In this document: positions 16,875-25,812 of the stretch, piece by piece
Position numbering within the stretch: the first letter of the stretch is position 1
Layout: each line of letters begins with the position of its first letter
Assembly (NCBI RefSeq): GCF_002261425.1
Contig: NZ_NEVJ01000002.1
Coordinates: forward strand, 434,001-498,000
Length of the DNA stretch: 64,000 nt
DNA from: Bordetella genomosp. 9
Lineage (GTDB): Bacteria > Pseudomonadota > Gammaproteobacteria > Burkholderiales > Burkholderiaceae_B
Reading direction: 5' to 3'
Translations under genes and position numbers: made by a program
Notes under the pieces: model-generated
Databases searched by the model: none
What the model saw: the letters and a program-made list of their open reading frames with translations, nothing else
Told to the model about the DNA's origin: nothing

Positions 16875-17483
16875 ATGGAAATCCGGCAAACCTTTATTCC
16901 GCATTGGCGCGTGCTGGCGGCGCTGCTGCTGACGTCGCTGCTGGCCGGCTGCGGCGTAAACACCATCCCCACCCTGGACGAGCAGGTCAAGGCCGCCTGG
17001 GCGCAGGTGGAAAACCAGTATCAGCGGCGTGCCGACCTGATCCCCAACCTGGTCGAAACCGTCAAGGGCTATGCCAAGCAGGAGCAGGACACCTTGACCG
17101 CGGTGGTTGAAGCCCGCGCCAAGGCGACGTCCATCCAGGTGGACGCCAGTACCGTGGACGATCCGCAGAAGCTGCAGCAGTACGACCAGGCGCAGCAGCA
17201 GCTGGGCAGCGCGCTGGGCCGCCTGCTGGTGGTGTCGGAACGCTATCCGGACCTGAAGTCCAACCAGAATTTCCTGGCGCTGCAGTCGCAGCTGGAAGGC
17301 ACCGAAAACCGCATCGCGGTGGCGCGGCGCGACTATATCGCCGCCGTCGAGCGCTACAACACCGAGATCCGTACCTTCCCTGGCCGCCTGTGGCATATGG
17401 TCATGTACCGGGATCTGCCGCTGCGCGAAACGTTCAAGGCCAGCGCGCCGCAGGCCGACCAGGCGCCCAAGGTCAAGTTCTGA
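16875..17483 (+). CDS. lemA: LemA-family membrane-anchored protein
   Basis: 202 aa. An N-terminal hydrophobic segment ends in LLAGCGV (a possible lipobox, about residues 18-24), followed by the LemA helical domain: AAWAQVENQYQRRADLIPNL, then YAKQEQDTL and a C-terminal YNTEIRTFPG motif. The NQYQRRADLIPNLVETVKGY stretch is the family hallmark. Function is unknown; LemA genes are usually followed by TPM-domain genes, as here. It starts 2 bases after the epimerase stop and overlaps the TPM gene start. Confidence 0.93.
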   Translation: MEIRQTFIPHWRVLAALLLTSLLAGCGVNTIPTLDEQVKAAWAQVENQYQRRADLIPNLVETVKGYAKQEQDTLTAVVEARAKATSIQVDASTVDDPQKLQQYDQAQQQLGSALGRLLVVSERYPDLKSNQNFLALQSQLEGTENRIAVARRDYIAAVERYNTEIRTFPGRLWHMVMYRDLPLRETFKASAPQADQAPKVKF

Positions 17484-18454
17484 TGATCAAAAGCGTGCTG
17501 CTGCGTGGCGTGGCGTGCTGGCTGGTGGCGACGGCGGCGCTGGCGGCGGGCGCCCAGCCCGCGTCCACGGCGACGCCGGCCAAGCCCGCTGCGGGCGCCG
17601 CCGCGCCGGCATCGCCTTCGACGGATGCCGCCGCACCGACGGCGCCGCCCGCACCCGCACCCGCACCCGGACCCGCGCCCGCGCCTGCACCGTCTTCCAC
17701 GGGCGACGGCGGCACGGCTTCCGCACCGGCCGGCGCCACGGCGCCGGCGCTGATCGGCAGGGTGGTGGACAATGCCGGGCTGCTGAATCCGGCCACCAGC
17801 ACGCGCCTGACCGACATGCTGGCCGCGCATGAGAAATCCACGGGCCAGCAGGTCGTCGTCGTGACGATCCCCAGCCTGCGCGGGGTTTCCATCGAGGACT
17901 TCGGCTACCAGCTGGGCCGGCGCTGGGGCATAGGCGAAAAAGGCAAGGACAACGGCGCGCTGCTGATCGTCGCGCGCGACGACCGCAAGGTGCGCATCGA
18001 AGTCGGCTACGGCCTGGAAGGCACGCTGACTGATGCGGCGTCTTCCGCCATCATCAACCAGATCATCATCCCGGCTTTCCGGCAGGGCGACTTCAACAAA
18101 GGCATCCTGGACGGCACCACCGCCATGCTGAAGGTCCTCAGCGGCGATCCCGATGCCGCGCCGGTACAGCAGGTGGTGGCGGAGCGCGACGGGCCGACGT
18201 CCATCCCGGTCTTCATCATCCTGCTGTTCATCGTCATCGTCGTGATCTCGCGCATGGGTGGCGGGGTGGGCGGCAGGCGCCGGGGTGGCGTGCTGCCAGG
18301 CGCCATCCTGGGCGGCATCGCCGGCAGCCGCGGCTCTTCGGGCGGCTTCGGCGGAGGCGGCGGCTTCGGCGGAGGCGGCGGCTTCGGCGGCGGGGGTGGT
18401 TTCTCGGGTGGCGGGGGCAGTTTCGGCGGCGGCGGCGCGTCGGGCAATTGGTAG
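17483..18454 (+). CDS. TPM-domain membrane protein, YgcG-like
   Basis: 323 aa. Signal peptide at 1-22, then a Pro/Ala-rich low-complexity linker (about 23-85). The TPM domain (about 90-215) contains VVDNAGLLN, QVVVVTIPSLRG and RKVRIEVGYGLEG. A single membrane helix follows near 235-255, then a Gly/Phe-rich tail of GGGGF repeats. This architecture is standard for YgcG proteins, whose role is not firmly known; envelope location is likely. The start ATG overlaps the lemA stop by one base. The tail is encoded by short GC-rich repeats prone to length change. Confidence 0.9.
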   Translation: MIKSVLLRGVACWLVATAALAAGAQPASTATPAKPAAGAAAPASPSTDAAAPTAPPAPAPAPGPAPAPAPSSTGDGGTASAPAGATAPALIGRVVDNAGLLNPATSTRLTDMLAAHEKSTGQQVVVVTIPSLRGVSIEDFGYQLGRRWGIGEKGKDNGALLIVARDDRKVRIEVGYGLEGTLTDAASSAIINQIIIPAFRQGDFNKGILDGTTAMLKVLSGDPDAAPVQQVVAERDGPTSIPVFIILLFIVIVVISRMGGGVGGRRRGGVLPGAILGGIAGSRGSSGGFGGGGGFGGGGGFGGGGGFSGGGGSFGGGGASGNW

Positions 18455-18532
18455 CCACCGTCGCGCCATGGCCGTTTACTCGATCCGTCGCCTATCCCTG
18501 CCCCGCGGGGTCCCGCGTATGAAAGGCAATCC

Positions 18533-19150
18533 ATGACACTGCTGAGTGAAACCGAACTGCAGCGGGTGGCGCAGACCATCGCCCGCGTCGAGCGCGACAC
18601 CGACGCGGAGATTGTCACGGTGCTGGCCGAGCGCGCCGATGACTACGCCTATATCCCCTTGCTCTGGGCCAGCCTGATCGCGCTGGTGCTGCCGGGCATC
18701 CTGAACTACGGCATCGTGGCCCTGGGTCCGCACGAGCTGCTGTTCACGCAATGGGCGGTGTTCGTGGTCCTGGCGCTGCTGTTTCGCGTGCCGGCCATCA
18801 CGACGCGCCTGATCCCGCACCACGTCAGGCGCTGGCGCGCGTCCAACCTGGCGCGGCGCCAGTTCCTGGAGCAGAACCTGCACCATACGCTGGGAGAGAC
18901 CGGCATGCTGATCTTCGTATCGGAAGCCGAGCGCCACGTGGAGATCCTGGTGGATCGCGGCATCACCGCGCTGCTTCCCGATACCACCTGGGAACCCATC
19001 ATCGCCGAGTTCACGCGTCAGGTCCGCCAGGGCCAGACCATACAGGGTTTCGTGGGCTGCATCGAAAGCTGCGGCGCGCTGCTCGCGCGCCATTTGCCCA
19101 GTACGTCGCAACGCGACGAACTGCCCAACCGCCTGGTGGTGCTGCGCTAG
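18533..19150 (+). CDS. Second TPM-domain membrane protein
   Basis: 205 aa, no signal peptide. The TPM core (RDTDAEIVTVLAERADDYAYIP near residues 18-39) is interrupted by two membrane helices (about 40-85), and the domain resumes with ERHVEILVDRGITALLPDTTW. It ends in a cytoplasmic C-terminus. It is a common third member of lemA-TPM-TPM operons; molecular role unknown. It follows the first TPM gene by 78 bases on the same strand. Confidence 0.88.
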   Translation: MTLLSETELQRVAQTIARVERDTDAEIVTVLAERADDYAYIPLLWASLIALVLPGILNYGIVALGPHELLFTQWAVFVVLALLFRVPAITTRLIPHHVRRWRASNLARRQFLEQNLHHTLGETGMLIFVSEAERHVEILVDRGITALLPDTTWEPIIAEFTRQVRQGQTIQGFVGCIESCGALLARHLPSTSQRDELPNRLVVLR

Positions 19151-19153
19151 ACC

Positions 19154-20386
19154 CTAGACCCGCATGCGGTCATCCGGACCGGCGGCGGGCCCGCCATAGC
19201 CGCGCTGGACATCCATCAGGTCGTCACGAAAATCGCGCCGCGCCCGATCCAGGTCCAGGCGCTGCCCGGCGGCGATGCGGGGCCGCGCCACCTCGCTTTC
19301 CCTGCGCAGCGATTCCCAGGCTTTTCTCAGGATATCGAAGGCGGCGCAGGCTTCGCGCTGGTCCTGCGTCAGGTCGTCGTCCGTGTACTGCAGCAGCGCG
19401 CCCTGCGCGGCCATGGCCGCCACGTTGTAGTACCAGTGCGCGCTGCCGTCAGGGCCCAGCAGTATCCCGGCATCGCGTGCCGGGCCCACGTGGTAGACGT
19501 TCAACGTACGGGCGGCGATCACGTCAGCCAGCGCCTTCAGCAACTGGGCGCCCAGCGGCGCGCCGCGCAAGGTCAGCAGCGCGCGCTGGCAACCATCGCG
19601 GTACGCGGCCATGTTGTCGTCCAGATTGAAGCGCAAGCCGACCTGCGCATAGTGGTTCAGCGCGGCATCGGCGACCGGCGCCAGGGCCGCGGGCCGCATC
19701 GTATCCAGTAATTGCTGCCGGAACGCCATGGTTTGCGGGTGCAGGTGCACGCGTTCGGCGGGAACCGGCGCACCCGCCGTGAAATGGTTCATCGCGCCCA
19801 GCAGCAGTTCGAAGAGGCCGCAGGCGTACTGCTCGCGGAGCGAAAATGGCTCGCGGCCGCTGTGGGCCTGCATCGAGGCGCCGTGCGACAACAGAGTGTC
19901 GGGGAGAAGCGCCATATGCAGTCCGCCATGCGCGTCGATCGCCATGCCGGCGTGTTGCGCGCGCGCGGCGCGCGTGACCTTGATGTGGTGGCGCGCCAGC
20001 GTGCGCGACAGGTCCGTCAGCAGCAGTTCGCCGGTCCGTGTCGTGCCGATGATGGCCAGGGCTTCCATCAGCGGTTCTTCGTTGCGGCGGATGTCGCCGG
20101 CGACATGCAGCTCGAGCGTGGCGCCGATTTCCGGATCGCGCGGGAAGGGGGCAAGGCCCGGCCCGGGCCGCGTCGACGGAGCGGCGCCGGACGGGGGCGC
20201 GGCGCGCGTGTCCGGCGCGGCGGAACTGGGCATGGCCGGCGCGGCGCGCCCCAGCGGGTAGCTGATGATCCAGCCGGGTCGCCACGGCGAACCGGGTGGC
20301 GTCGGCTGCGGCAACAGCTCCGGGGCATCGAGGCCGTCGGGCGGGATCTGCGAGGCGCCGGCGCCGGCGGGTGGAATCGAATACAT
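19154..20386 (-). CDS. Protein of unknown function with two similar alpha/beta repeats; possible M91 (NleD/HopH-like) relative
   Basis: 410 aa from ATG 20386 (GGAG six bases upstream). The first 90 residues are Pro/Ala/Gly-rich and disordered-looking. Two similar units follow, one around residues 105-230 and one around 255-385. Each runs from a GxxLLxxL helix through a G-I/M-x-D-x-x-G hairpin to a helical segment (first [18 protein letters not shown], second [15 protein letters not shown]). The layout faintly recalls M91 type III effectors, but the HExxH is not present in either unit. No signal peptide. The gene is divergent from acs with 217 bases between. I do not recognise the function. 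Confidence 0.6.
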   Translation of the reverse strand: MYSIPPAGAGASQIPPDGLDAPELLPQPTPPGSPWRPGWIISYPLGRAAPAMPSSAAPDTRAAPPSGAAPSTRPGPGLAPFPRDPEIGATLELHVAGDIRRNEEPLMEALAIIGTTRTGELLLTDLSRTLARHHIKVTRAARAQHAGMAIDAHGGLHMALLPDTLLSHGASMQAHSGREPFSLREQYACGLFELLLGAMNHFTAGAPVPAERVHLHPQTMAFRQQLLDTMRPAALAPVADAALNHYAQVGLRFNLDDNMAAYRDGCQRALLTLRGAPLGAQLLKALADVIAARTLNVYHVGPARDAGILLGPDGSAHWYYNVAAMAAQGALLQYTDDDLTQDQREACAAFDILRKAWESLRRESEVARPRIAAGQRLDLDRARRDFRDDLMDVQRGYGGPAAGPDDRMRV

Positions 20387-20603
20387 GCTGTCTCCATCGA
20401 TATCAAGGACGCGCCCTGCCATGCCGTGTGATGGCGCGGGACGCGGCTGGGTAGGGCAGGCCGGCCGCCGCGTTCCTGCGAACGGGGTATTCCCCAGGCG
20501 AAATGAAGACGGAATAACGGCGCTGCTGCTATCCTTGCGCAGGCATGCCAACTCGCGCATCAAAGAACAACAGAACTACGCGTATCGCCTTCAGGAGACC
20601 GCC

Positions 20604-22583
20604 ATGTCGAACGCCATCCAATCCGTGCTGGTAGAAAACCGGGTATTCCAGCCGCCCCAGCGCGCGTCGCAGGGATCCTCCATTCCCAGCATGGAAGCCT
20701 ACGAAAAGCTGTATCGCGAGGCGGACCAGGACAGCACGAATTTCTGGGCCCGCATGGCGCGTGAAAACCTGGACTGGACCAAGCCGTTCACCCAGGTGCT
20801 GGACGACAGCAACCCGCCTTTCTACCGCTGGTTCGCCGATGGAGAACTGAATGTCTCCGCCAACTGCCTGGACAGGCAGGTCCAGAACGGCAACGCCGGC
20901 AAGGTCGCCATCATTTTCGAAAGCGACGACGGCAAGGTGGAGCAGGTCACCTATGCCGACCTGCTGGCGCGGGTCTGCCGCTTCGCCAACGGCCTGAAAT
21001 CGCTGGGCTACAAGAAGGGCGATCGCGCCATCATCTACATGCCCATGTCGGTGGAAGCCGTGGTGGCCATGCAGGCCTGCGTGCGCCTGGGCGTGACCCA
21101 TTCGGTGGTGTTCGGCGGCTTTTCCGCCAAAAGCCTGCAGGAACGCATCGTGGATGTCGGCGCGTCGCTGGTCATCACGGCCGACGAGCAGGTGCGCGGC
21201 GGCAAGGTCATTCCCCTGAAGCCCGCCGTCGAGGAAGCCTTCAACATGGGCGGCTGCGACGCCGTGCGGCAGGTCATCGTCTACCGCCGCACCGGCGGCC
21301 AGGTGGCCTGGAACGCGGACCGCGACCTGTGGATGCACGACGTCGCCGCCGACCAGCCGGACACCTGCGATCCCGTGCCGGTGGAAGCCGAGCACCCGCT
21401 GTTCATCCTGTACACCTCCGGTTCGACCGGCAAGCCCAAGGGCGTGCAGCATGCCTCCGCCGGGTATCTGCTGTGGGCCTTGCTGACGGTGAAGTGGACC
21501 TTCGACGCGCGCGCCGACGATGTCTACTGGTGCACCGCCGACGTCGGCTGGATCACGGGGCACTCGTACATCGCCTACGGACCGCTGGCCGCCGGCTTGA
21601 CGCAAGTCGTGTTCGAAGGCGTGCCCACCTATCCGAACGCCGGCCGCTTCTGGGACATGATCGCGCGGCACAAGGTGACCACCTTCTATACCGCGCCGAC
21701 CGCCATCCGTTCCCTGATCAAGGCGGCCGACGCCAATCCCGATACGCATCCCAGCCGCTACGACCTGGGCAGCCTGCGCATCCTGGGCACCGTCGGCGAA
21801 CCCATCAATCCGGAAGCCTGGATGTGGTATCGCAAGAATGTGGGCAACGAGCGCTGCCCCATCGTCGATACCTGGTGGCAGACGGAAACCGGCGGCCACA
21901 TGATCACGCCGCTGCCGGGCGCGACGCCGACCAAGCCGGGGTCGTGCACGCTGCCGCTGCCGGGCGTCGCGGCGGCCATCGTCGACGAGACGGGCGCCGA
22001 CGTCGATCGCGGCAATGGCGGCTTCCTGGTGATCAAGAAACCCTGGCCCGCGATGATCCGCAATATCTGGGGCGACCCGGAGCGATTCAAGAAAAGCTAT
22101 TTCCCGTCGGAGCTGCGCGGCTATTACCTGGCCGGCGACGGCGCGCAGCGCGACGCCGACGGCTACTTCTGGATCATGGGCCGTATCGACGATGTGCTGA
22201 ACGTTTCCGGCCATCGGCTGGGCACCATGGAAGTCGAGTCCGCGCTGGTCGCGCATCCCCTGGTGGCGGAAGCCGCGGTGGTGGGACGTCCCGACGATAC
22301 GACGGGCGAAGCCGTGGTGGCCTTCGTGGTGCTCAAGCGTGCCCGTCCGGAAGGCGCCGAAGCCACGGAAATCGCGCGCCAGCTGCGCGACTGGGTCGGC
22401 AAGGAAATCGGTCCCATCGCCAAGCCCAAGGACATCCGCTTCGGCGACAACCTGCCCAAGACGCGTTCGGGCAAGATCATGCGCCGCCTGTTGCGCGTGG
22501 TCGCCAAGGGCGAGGAAGTCACGCAGGACGTGTCCACGCTGGAAAACCCGCAAATCCTGGAGCAACTGGCAAAGCCGGTGTAG
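20604..22583 (+). CDS. acs: Acetyl-CoA synthetase
   Basis: 659 aa, AMP-forming acetate-CoA ligase; cytoplasmic. Landmarks in order: [14 protein letters not shown] near residue 30, [20 protein letters not shown], the P-loop [14 protein letters not shown] near 273-286, [13 protein letters not shown] near 420 (with the Trp that limits the acyl pocket to acetate), and the regulatory/catalytic [11 protein letters not shown] near 620. The Lys in the last motif is acetylated by Pat-type enzymes in other bacteria. Start ATG 20604 has a CAGGAGA site. It is divergent from the repeat protein at 19154-20386. Confidence 0.96.
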   Translation: MSNAIQSVLVENRVFQPPQRASQGSSIPSMEAYEKLYREADQDSTNFWARMARENLDWTKPFTQVLDDSNPPFYRWFADGELNVSANCLDRQVQNGNAGKVAIIFESDDGKVEQVTYADLLARVCRFANGLKSLGYKKGDRAIIYMPMSVEAVVAMQACVRLGVTHSVVFGGFSAKSLQERIVDVGASLVITADEQVRGGKVIPLKPAVEEAFNMGGCDAVRQVIVYRRTGGQVAWNADRDLWMHDVAADQPDTCDPVPVEAEHPLFILYTSGSTGKPKGVQHASAGYLLWALLTVKWTFDARADDVYWCTADVGWITGHSYIAYGPLAAGLTQVVFEGVPTYPNAGRFWDMIARHKVTTFYTAPTAIRSLIKAADANPDTHPSRYDLGSLRILGTVGEPINPEAWMWYRKNVGNERCPIVDTWWQTETGGHMITPLPGATPTKPGSCTLPLPGVAAAIVDETGADVDRGNGGFLVIKKPWPAMIRNIWGDPERFKKSYFPSELRGYYLAGDGAQRDADGYFWIMGRIDDVLNVSGHRLGTMEVESALVAHPLVAEAAVVGRPDDTTGEAVVAFVVLKRARPEGAEATEIARQLRDWVGKEIGPIAKPKDIRFGDNLPKTRSGKIMRRLLRVVAKGEEVTQDVSTLENPQILEQLAKPV

Positions 22584-22632
22584 CCGACGACATGGGGCCA
22601 TGGCGCCACGGCGCCGGCCCCGGTGAGGAAAA

Positions 22633-23538
22633 ATGAAAGCGCGACACGGCGCGGTCGACGGCGTCGCATGGGCGCTGATGGTCATCACCGTCCTGACCTG
22701 GGCGGGCAGCTGGATCGCCATGAAAATGGTGGTCCCCTATATCGGCCCCTTCGATTTCGTGGTCGTGCGCTACGTCTGCGGCGGCGCCGTGCTGCTGGCC
22801 GTCGCCCTGGCGACGCGGCGCCGGCTGTCCATGCCATCCTGGCGCGACACCGTGGCCGTGGGACTGACGCAGACGGCCGCCTTCCAGGGCGTGGTGCAGA
22901 CCGCGCTGGTGCATGGCGGGGTGGCCAAGGTGTCCCTGATGGCCTACACCATGCCCTTCTGGGTGGTGCTGTTCGGCTGGCTGCTGCTGGGCGAAAGACC
23001 CACGCAGCGGCATTGGCTGGGCATCGCGCTGGCCGCCTTGGGCCTGGTCTGTATCATCGAACCCTGGAACCACGTGGGCGATAACCTGAGCGTGCTGCTG
23101 GGCATCACCGGCGGGCTGTTCTGGGGCCTGGGCACGGTGCTGGCCAAGCGCGGATTCAACCGCCATCGGCCCGATATCGTCGTCTTCACCGGCTGGCAGA
23201 TGTTCATCGGCGGCGTCGCCATGGTCCCCTTGGCGCTGGCCGTGCCGCAGATCGCCACGGTCTGGAATACGCAGTTGGTGTGGGGCATGGCGTATATCAT
23301 CCTGGCGGCATCCGCCGCGGGGTGGCTGCTGTGGCTGATCGTCGTGCGGCGGGTGCCGGCGTCGGTGGCCGGCATGTCCAGCCTGGGCACCCCCGTGATC
23401 GCGGCGCTGCTGGCCTGGCCGATCTTCGGCGAAAAGCCCGCGCCCGTCGAAGGCGTGGGCATGGTCCTGATACTGTGCGGCCTGATCGTGGTCGCGCGCG
23501 CGGCGGGCCGCTCGCCGCCGCGTCCCATACCGGCATGA
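22633..23538 (+). CDS. EamA/DMT-family transporter
   Basis: 301 aa with ten hydrophobic segments arranged as two EamA repeats (about 10-140 and 150-295), the RhaT/YdcZ-type drug/metabolite exporter layout. It includes WAGSWIAMKMVVPYIGP in TM1 and MSSLGTPVIAALLAW near the end. The substrate is unknown; placement directly before threonine aldolase (12 bases) hints at amino-acid export, which is inference. Ribosome binding site GAGGAA lies just upstream. Confidence 0.88.
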   Translation: MKARHGAVDGVAWALMVITVLTWAGSWIAMKMVVPYIGPFDFVVVRYVCGGAVLLAVALATRRRLSMPSWRDTVAVGLTQTAAFQGVVQTALVHGGVAKVSLMAYTMPFWVVLFGWLLLGERPTQRHWLGIALAALGLVCIIEPWNHVGDNLSVLLGITGGLFWGLGTVLAKRGFNRHRPDIVVFTGWQMFIGGVAMVPLALAVPQIATVWNTQLVWGMAYIILAASAAGWLLWLIVVRRVPASVAGMSSLGTPVIAALLAWPIFGEKPAPVEGVGMVLILCGLIVVARAAGRSPPRPIPA

Positions 23539-23550
23539 AAGGAAACTGAG

Positions 23551-24567
23551 ATGATAGATTTGCGCAGCGACACCGTGACGCGCCCCAGCGCCGCCATGCG
23601 CGCCGCCATGATGGCCGCGCCCGTGGGCGACGATGTCATGGGCGACGATCCCACCGTGCAGCGCCTGCAGGCCGAAGTGGCCGCGCGCGCCGGCAAGGAG
23701 GCCGCGCTGTACTTTCCGTCCGGCACGCAGAGCAATTTGGCTGCCATCATGGCGCACTGCGGCCGCGGCGACGAATACCTCGTGGGACAGTTGGCCCATA
23801 CCTACAAGTACGAAGGCGGCGGCGCGGCCGTGCTGGGCAGCGTTCAGCCGCAGCCCATCGAACACGCGGCGGATGGCAGCCTGCCCCTGGACAAGCTGCG
23901 CGCCGCCATCAAGCCCAAGGGCGATCCGCACTTCGCCCGCACCCGCATGCTGGCCCTGGAGAATACCTTCCACGGGCAGGTCATACCGCAGGCCTATGTG
24001 GAGGAAGCCGCCGCCTTTGCCCGGGGCCATGATCTGGCGGTGCATCTGGACGGGGCCCGCGTCTTCAATGCCGCCGTGGCGTCCGGCCTGGACGTGGCCG
24101 AGGTGTGCCGGCCCTTCGATTCCGTCTCCATCTGCTTTTCCAAGGGACTGGGCGCGCCGGTGGGTTCGGTGCTGACCGGCAGCCGTGACGTGATCGCCGC
24201 CGCCACCCGCTGGCGCAAGGTGCTGGGCGGCGGCATGCGCCAGGCTGGAATCCTCGCGGCCGCCTGCCTGCATGCGCTGGACCATCACGTCGAACGCCTG
24301 GCGGAAGACCATGCCAATGCCGAACGCCTGGCCGAGGGCCTGCGCCAGGTGGGGCAGCTCAAGGTGCTGCGCCAGTCCACCAACATGGTGTTCATCGATG
24401 TCCCCGGACGGCACTGCGAAGCGCTGACGGCATACGCCCGGTCGCGCGGGGTGCTGATGATGGCCGCCTACGGCGGCCCGACCCGGCTGGTCACCCACAT
24501 GGATGTATCGCGCGAAGACATCGACACCGTGATCGCCGCCGTCAAGAGCTATTTCGCCGATGCCTGA
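23551..24567 (+). CDS. ltaE: Low-specificity L-threonine aldolase
   Basis: 338 aa, PLP-dependent beta-eliminating lyase/aldolase cleaving L-threonine (and allo-threonine) to glycine and acetaldehyde. MIDLRSDTVTRPS opens the protein as in nearly all family members; GDDVMGDDPTV follows. The PLP lysine lies in CFSKGLGAPVGS near residue 197, with the Asp partner in AVHLDGARVFNAAV. Length is normal. It is probably co-transcribed with the upstream transporter (12-base gap, GGAAA site). Convergent with the GntR gene that ends at 24582. Confidence 0.92.
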   Translation: MIDLRSDTVTRPSAAMRAAMMAAPVGDDVMGDDPTVQRLQAEVAARAGKEAALYFPSGTQSNLAAIMAHCGRGDEYLVGQLAHTYKYEGGGAAVLGSVQPQPIEHAADGSLPLDKLRAAIKPKGDPHFARTRMLALENTFHGQVIPQAYVEEAAAFARGHDLAVHLDGARVFNAAVASGLDVAEVCRPFDSVSICFSKGLGAPVGSVLTGSRDVIAAATRWRKVLGGGMRQAGILAAACLHALDHHVERLAEDHANAERLAEGLRQVGQLKVLRQSTNMVFIDVPGRHCEALTAYARSRGVLMMAAYGGPTRLVTHMDVSREDIDTVIAAVKSYFADA

Positions 24568-24581
24568 GCCGGCTCGGGACG

Positions 24582-25475
24582 TCAGGGCTCTCGCATGACC
24601 CGCAGCAGGTGGTGGCGCATGAGCGCCGCCGCCCAGTCGCGGTCATCGTCTTCCAGGGCCTGAATGATGGCCAGGTGGCATTCGATGGACGGCAGGAAGC
24701 GCGGTGAACTGCGCACGAAGGCACTGCGGTCCTCGAGCCGGCGCAACTGGTTCTGCTGCTGGATTGCCTGCAGGAAAAACCGATTGCCGCAGAATCGCGC
24801 CAGCGTTTCATGGAAATCCGCATTCAAGTTGAAGAACACCTCGGGCGGCAAGTCGGCCACGGCGCTGTCCCGCAGCACCGCTTCATGGGCGGTGCGTAGC
24901 CGCCGCAGTATCGCGGGGTCGGCCTTGAACGTAGGCTGCAGCAGGGCGGCGCATTCGACCGCGGCGCGGAATCGATAGCTTTCCAGCCGCGCTTCGCATT
25001 CCGCCAGAGAATGGGTAAAGCGCCAGCCGTGGCCCTGGCGCTTTTCGATCAGCGCCTCGGCGCTCAGCCTCACCAGGGTCTTGGCCAGTACGCTGCGCGT
25101 GACGTCGTAGCGCTGCTGCAGGTCACGGTCCGTGAAGCTGTCCGGGATCAGGCGATCGGCGCGGTCCTGGATCAGCCGGCTGTACAGCTCGTCGGCCGTC
25201 ATGCCCGACGCCTGCAGCAGCGGCGGCGTCTTGCCATCGGCGATTTCGCCGACGTAGTAGCCGCTGCTGGGCCGCGCTTCGATGAAGCGTTCGGCGGCCA
25301 GCAGCTTCAGCGCCGCCCGCACGGGCGTGCGGGACACCTGGTAGCGCTTGGCCAGGGATTCTTCCGACAGATGCGTGCCGGGCTGGTGGATGTGCGAAAT
25401 GATGTCGCTGGCGATGCGGCGAGCCAGATCGACTTGCAGCCCTGTCGGCCGCGAGGCGTGTTTCTCGACCTGCAT
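24582..25475 (-). CDS. GntR-family regulator with two winged helices and an FCD-type ligand domain
   Basis: 297 aa from ATG 25475 (AGGGAG five bases upstream). First winged helix at about residues 10-75 (LARRIASDIISHI, HLSEESLAKRYQVSRTPVRAAL). A second, similar unit follows at about 95-155 (YSRLIQDRADRLIPD, FTDRDLQQRYDVTRSVLAKTL, KRQGHGWRF). The FCD-like all-helical domain occupies about 165-290 (YRFRAAVECAALLQP, NADFHETLARFCGNRFF). A duplicated DNA-binding unit is less usual than one. Target unknown; neighbours are ltaE (convergent) and a repeat-rich intergenic region upstream. Confidence 0.85.
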   Translation of the reverse strand: MQVEKHASRPTGLQVDLARRIASDIISHIHQPGTHLSEESLAKRYQVSRTPVRAALKLLAAERFIEARPSSGYYVGEIADGKTPPLLQASGMTADELYSRLIQDRADRLIPDSFTDRDLQQRYDVTRSVLAKTLVRLSAEALIEKRQGHGWRFTHSLAECEARLESYRFRAAVECAALLQPTFKADPAILRRLRTAHEAVLRDSAVADLPPEVFFNLNADFHETLARFCGNRFFLQAIQQQNQLRRLEDRSAFVRSSPRFLPSIECHLAIIQALEDDDRDWAAALMRHHLLRVMREP

Positions 25476-25812
25476 AGTGCTCCCTGATCGACCACAGCTG
25501 CATGCGAACGGCCTACCGCGTATTTTTATCGTGCGACCACGCAGGCGCGGTCGTGGGGTTGCGGAACAGAAGGGGAGTAACGGCGCTTCGTGTGGGCAGA
25601 ATACGCGCAATACGGCGGGATGGCGACACCGCGGCGCGGCTTTTGGGATTCTCGCAACACCGGCCGCGGGCGGGTGGCGCGGCAGGGCGCACAGTTACGC
25701 GGGCGGGCAGGGCGGACAGTCAGGCGGGCGGGCAGGGCGGACAGTCAGGCGGGCGGGCAGGGGAGCGGGCACGCGGATAGGCGGCCGGGGGCCGGCGGAC
25801 GTTCTTGGGGGC
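25476..25812. other. Intergenic region with minisatellite
   Basis: 337 bases without a supported gene. It holds promoter space for the GntR gene (minus strand, right of 25475) and the 25-bp tandem repeat at 25699-25763. Frames open through it are repeat-driven, rich in Gly/Ala/Arg, and have no ribosome binding site. Confidence 0.6.
25699..25763. repeat. 25-bp tandem repeat, about 2.6 copies
   Basis: Unit GCGGGCGGGCAGGGCGGACAGTCAG occupies 25699-25723 and 25724-25748, identical, followed by a partial third copy from 25749. It is noncoding, lying between the start of the GntR gene and the end of the SDR gene. The identity of the copies suggests recent slippage. Confidence 0.9.

Noticed and set aside
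25699..25763. CRISPR array
   Set aside because: Repeats are directly adjacent with no unique spacers and only about 2.6 copies; a minisatellite.
25502..25780. Open frames across the 25-bp repeats
   Set aside because: They exist only because the repeat lacks stops; their translation is Gly/Ala/Arg repeats without initiation signals.
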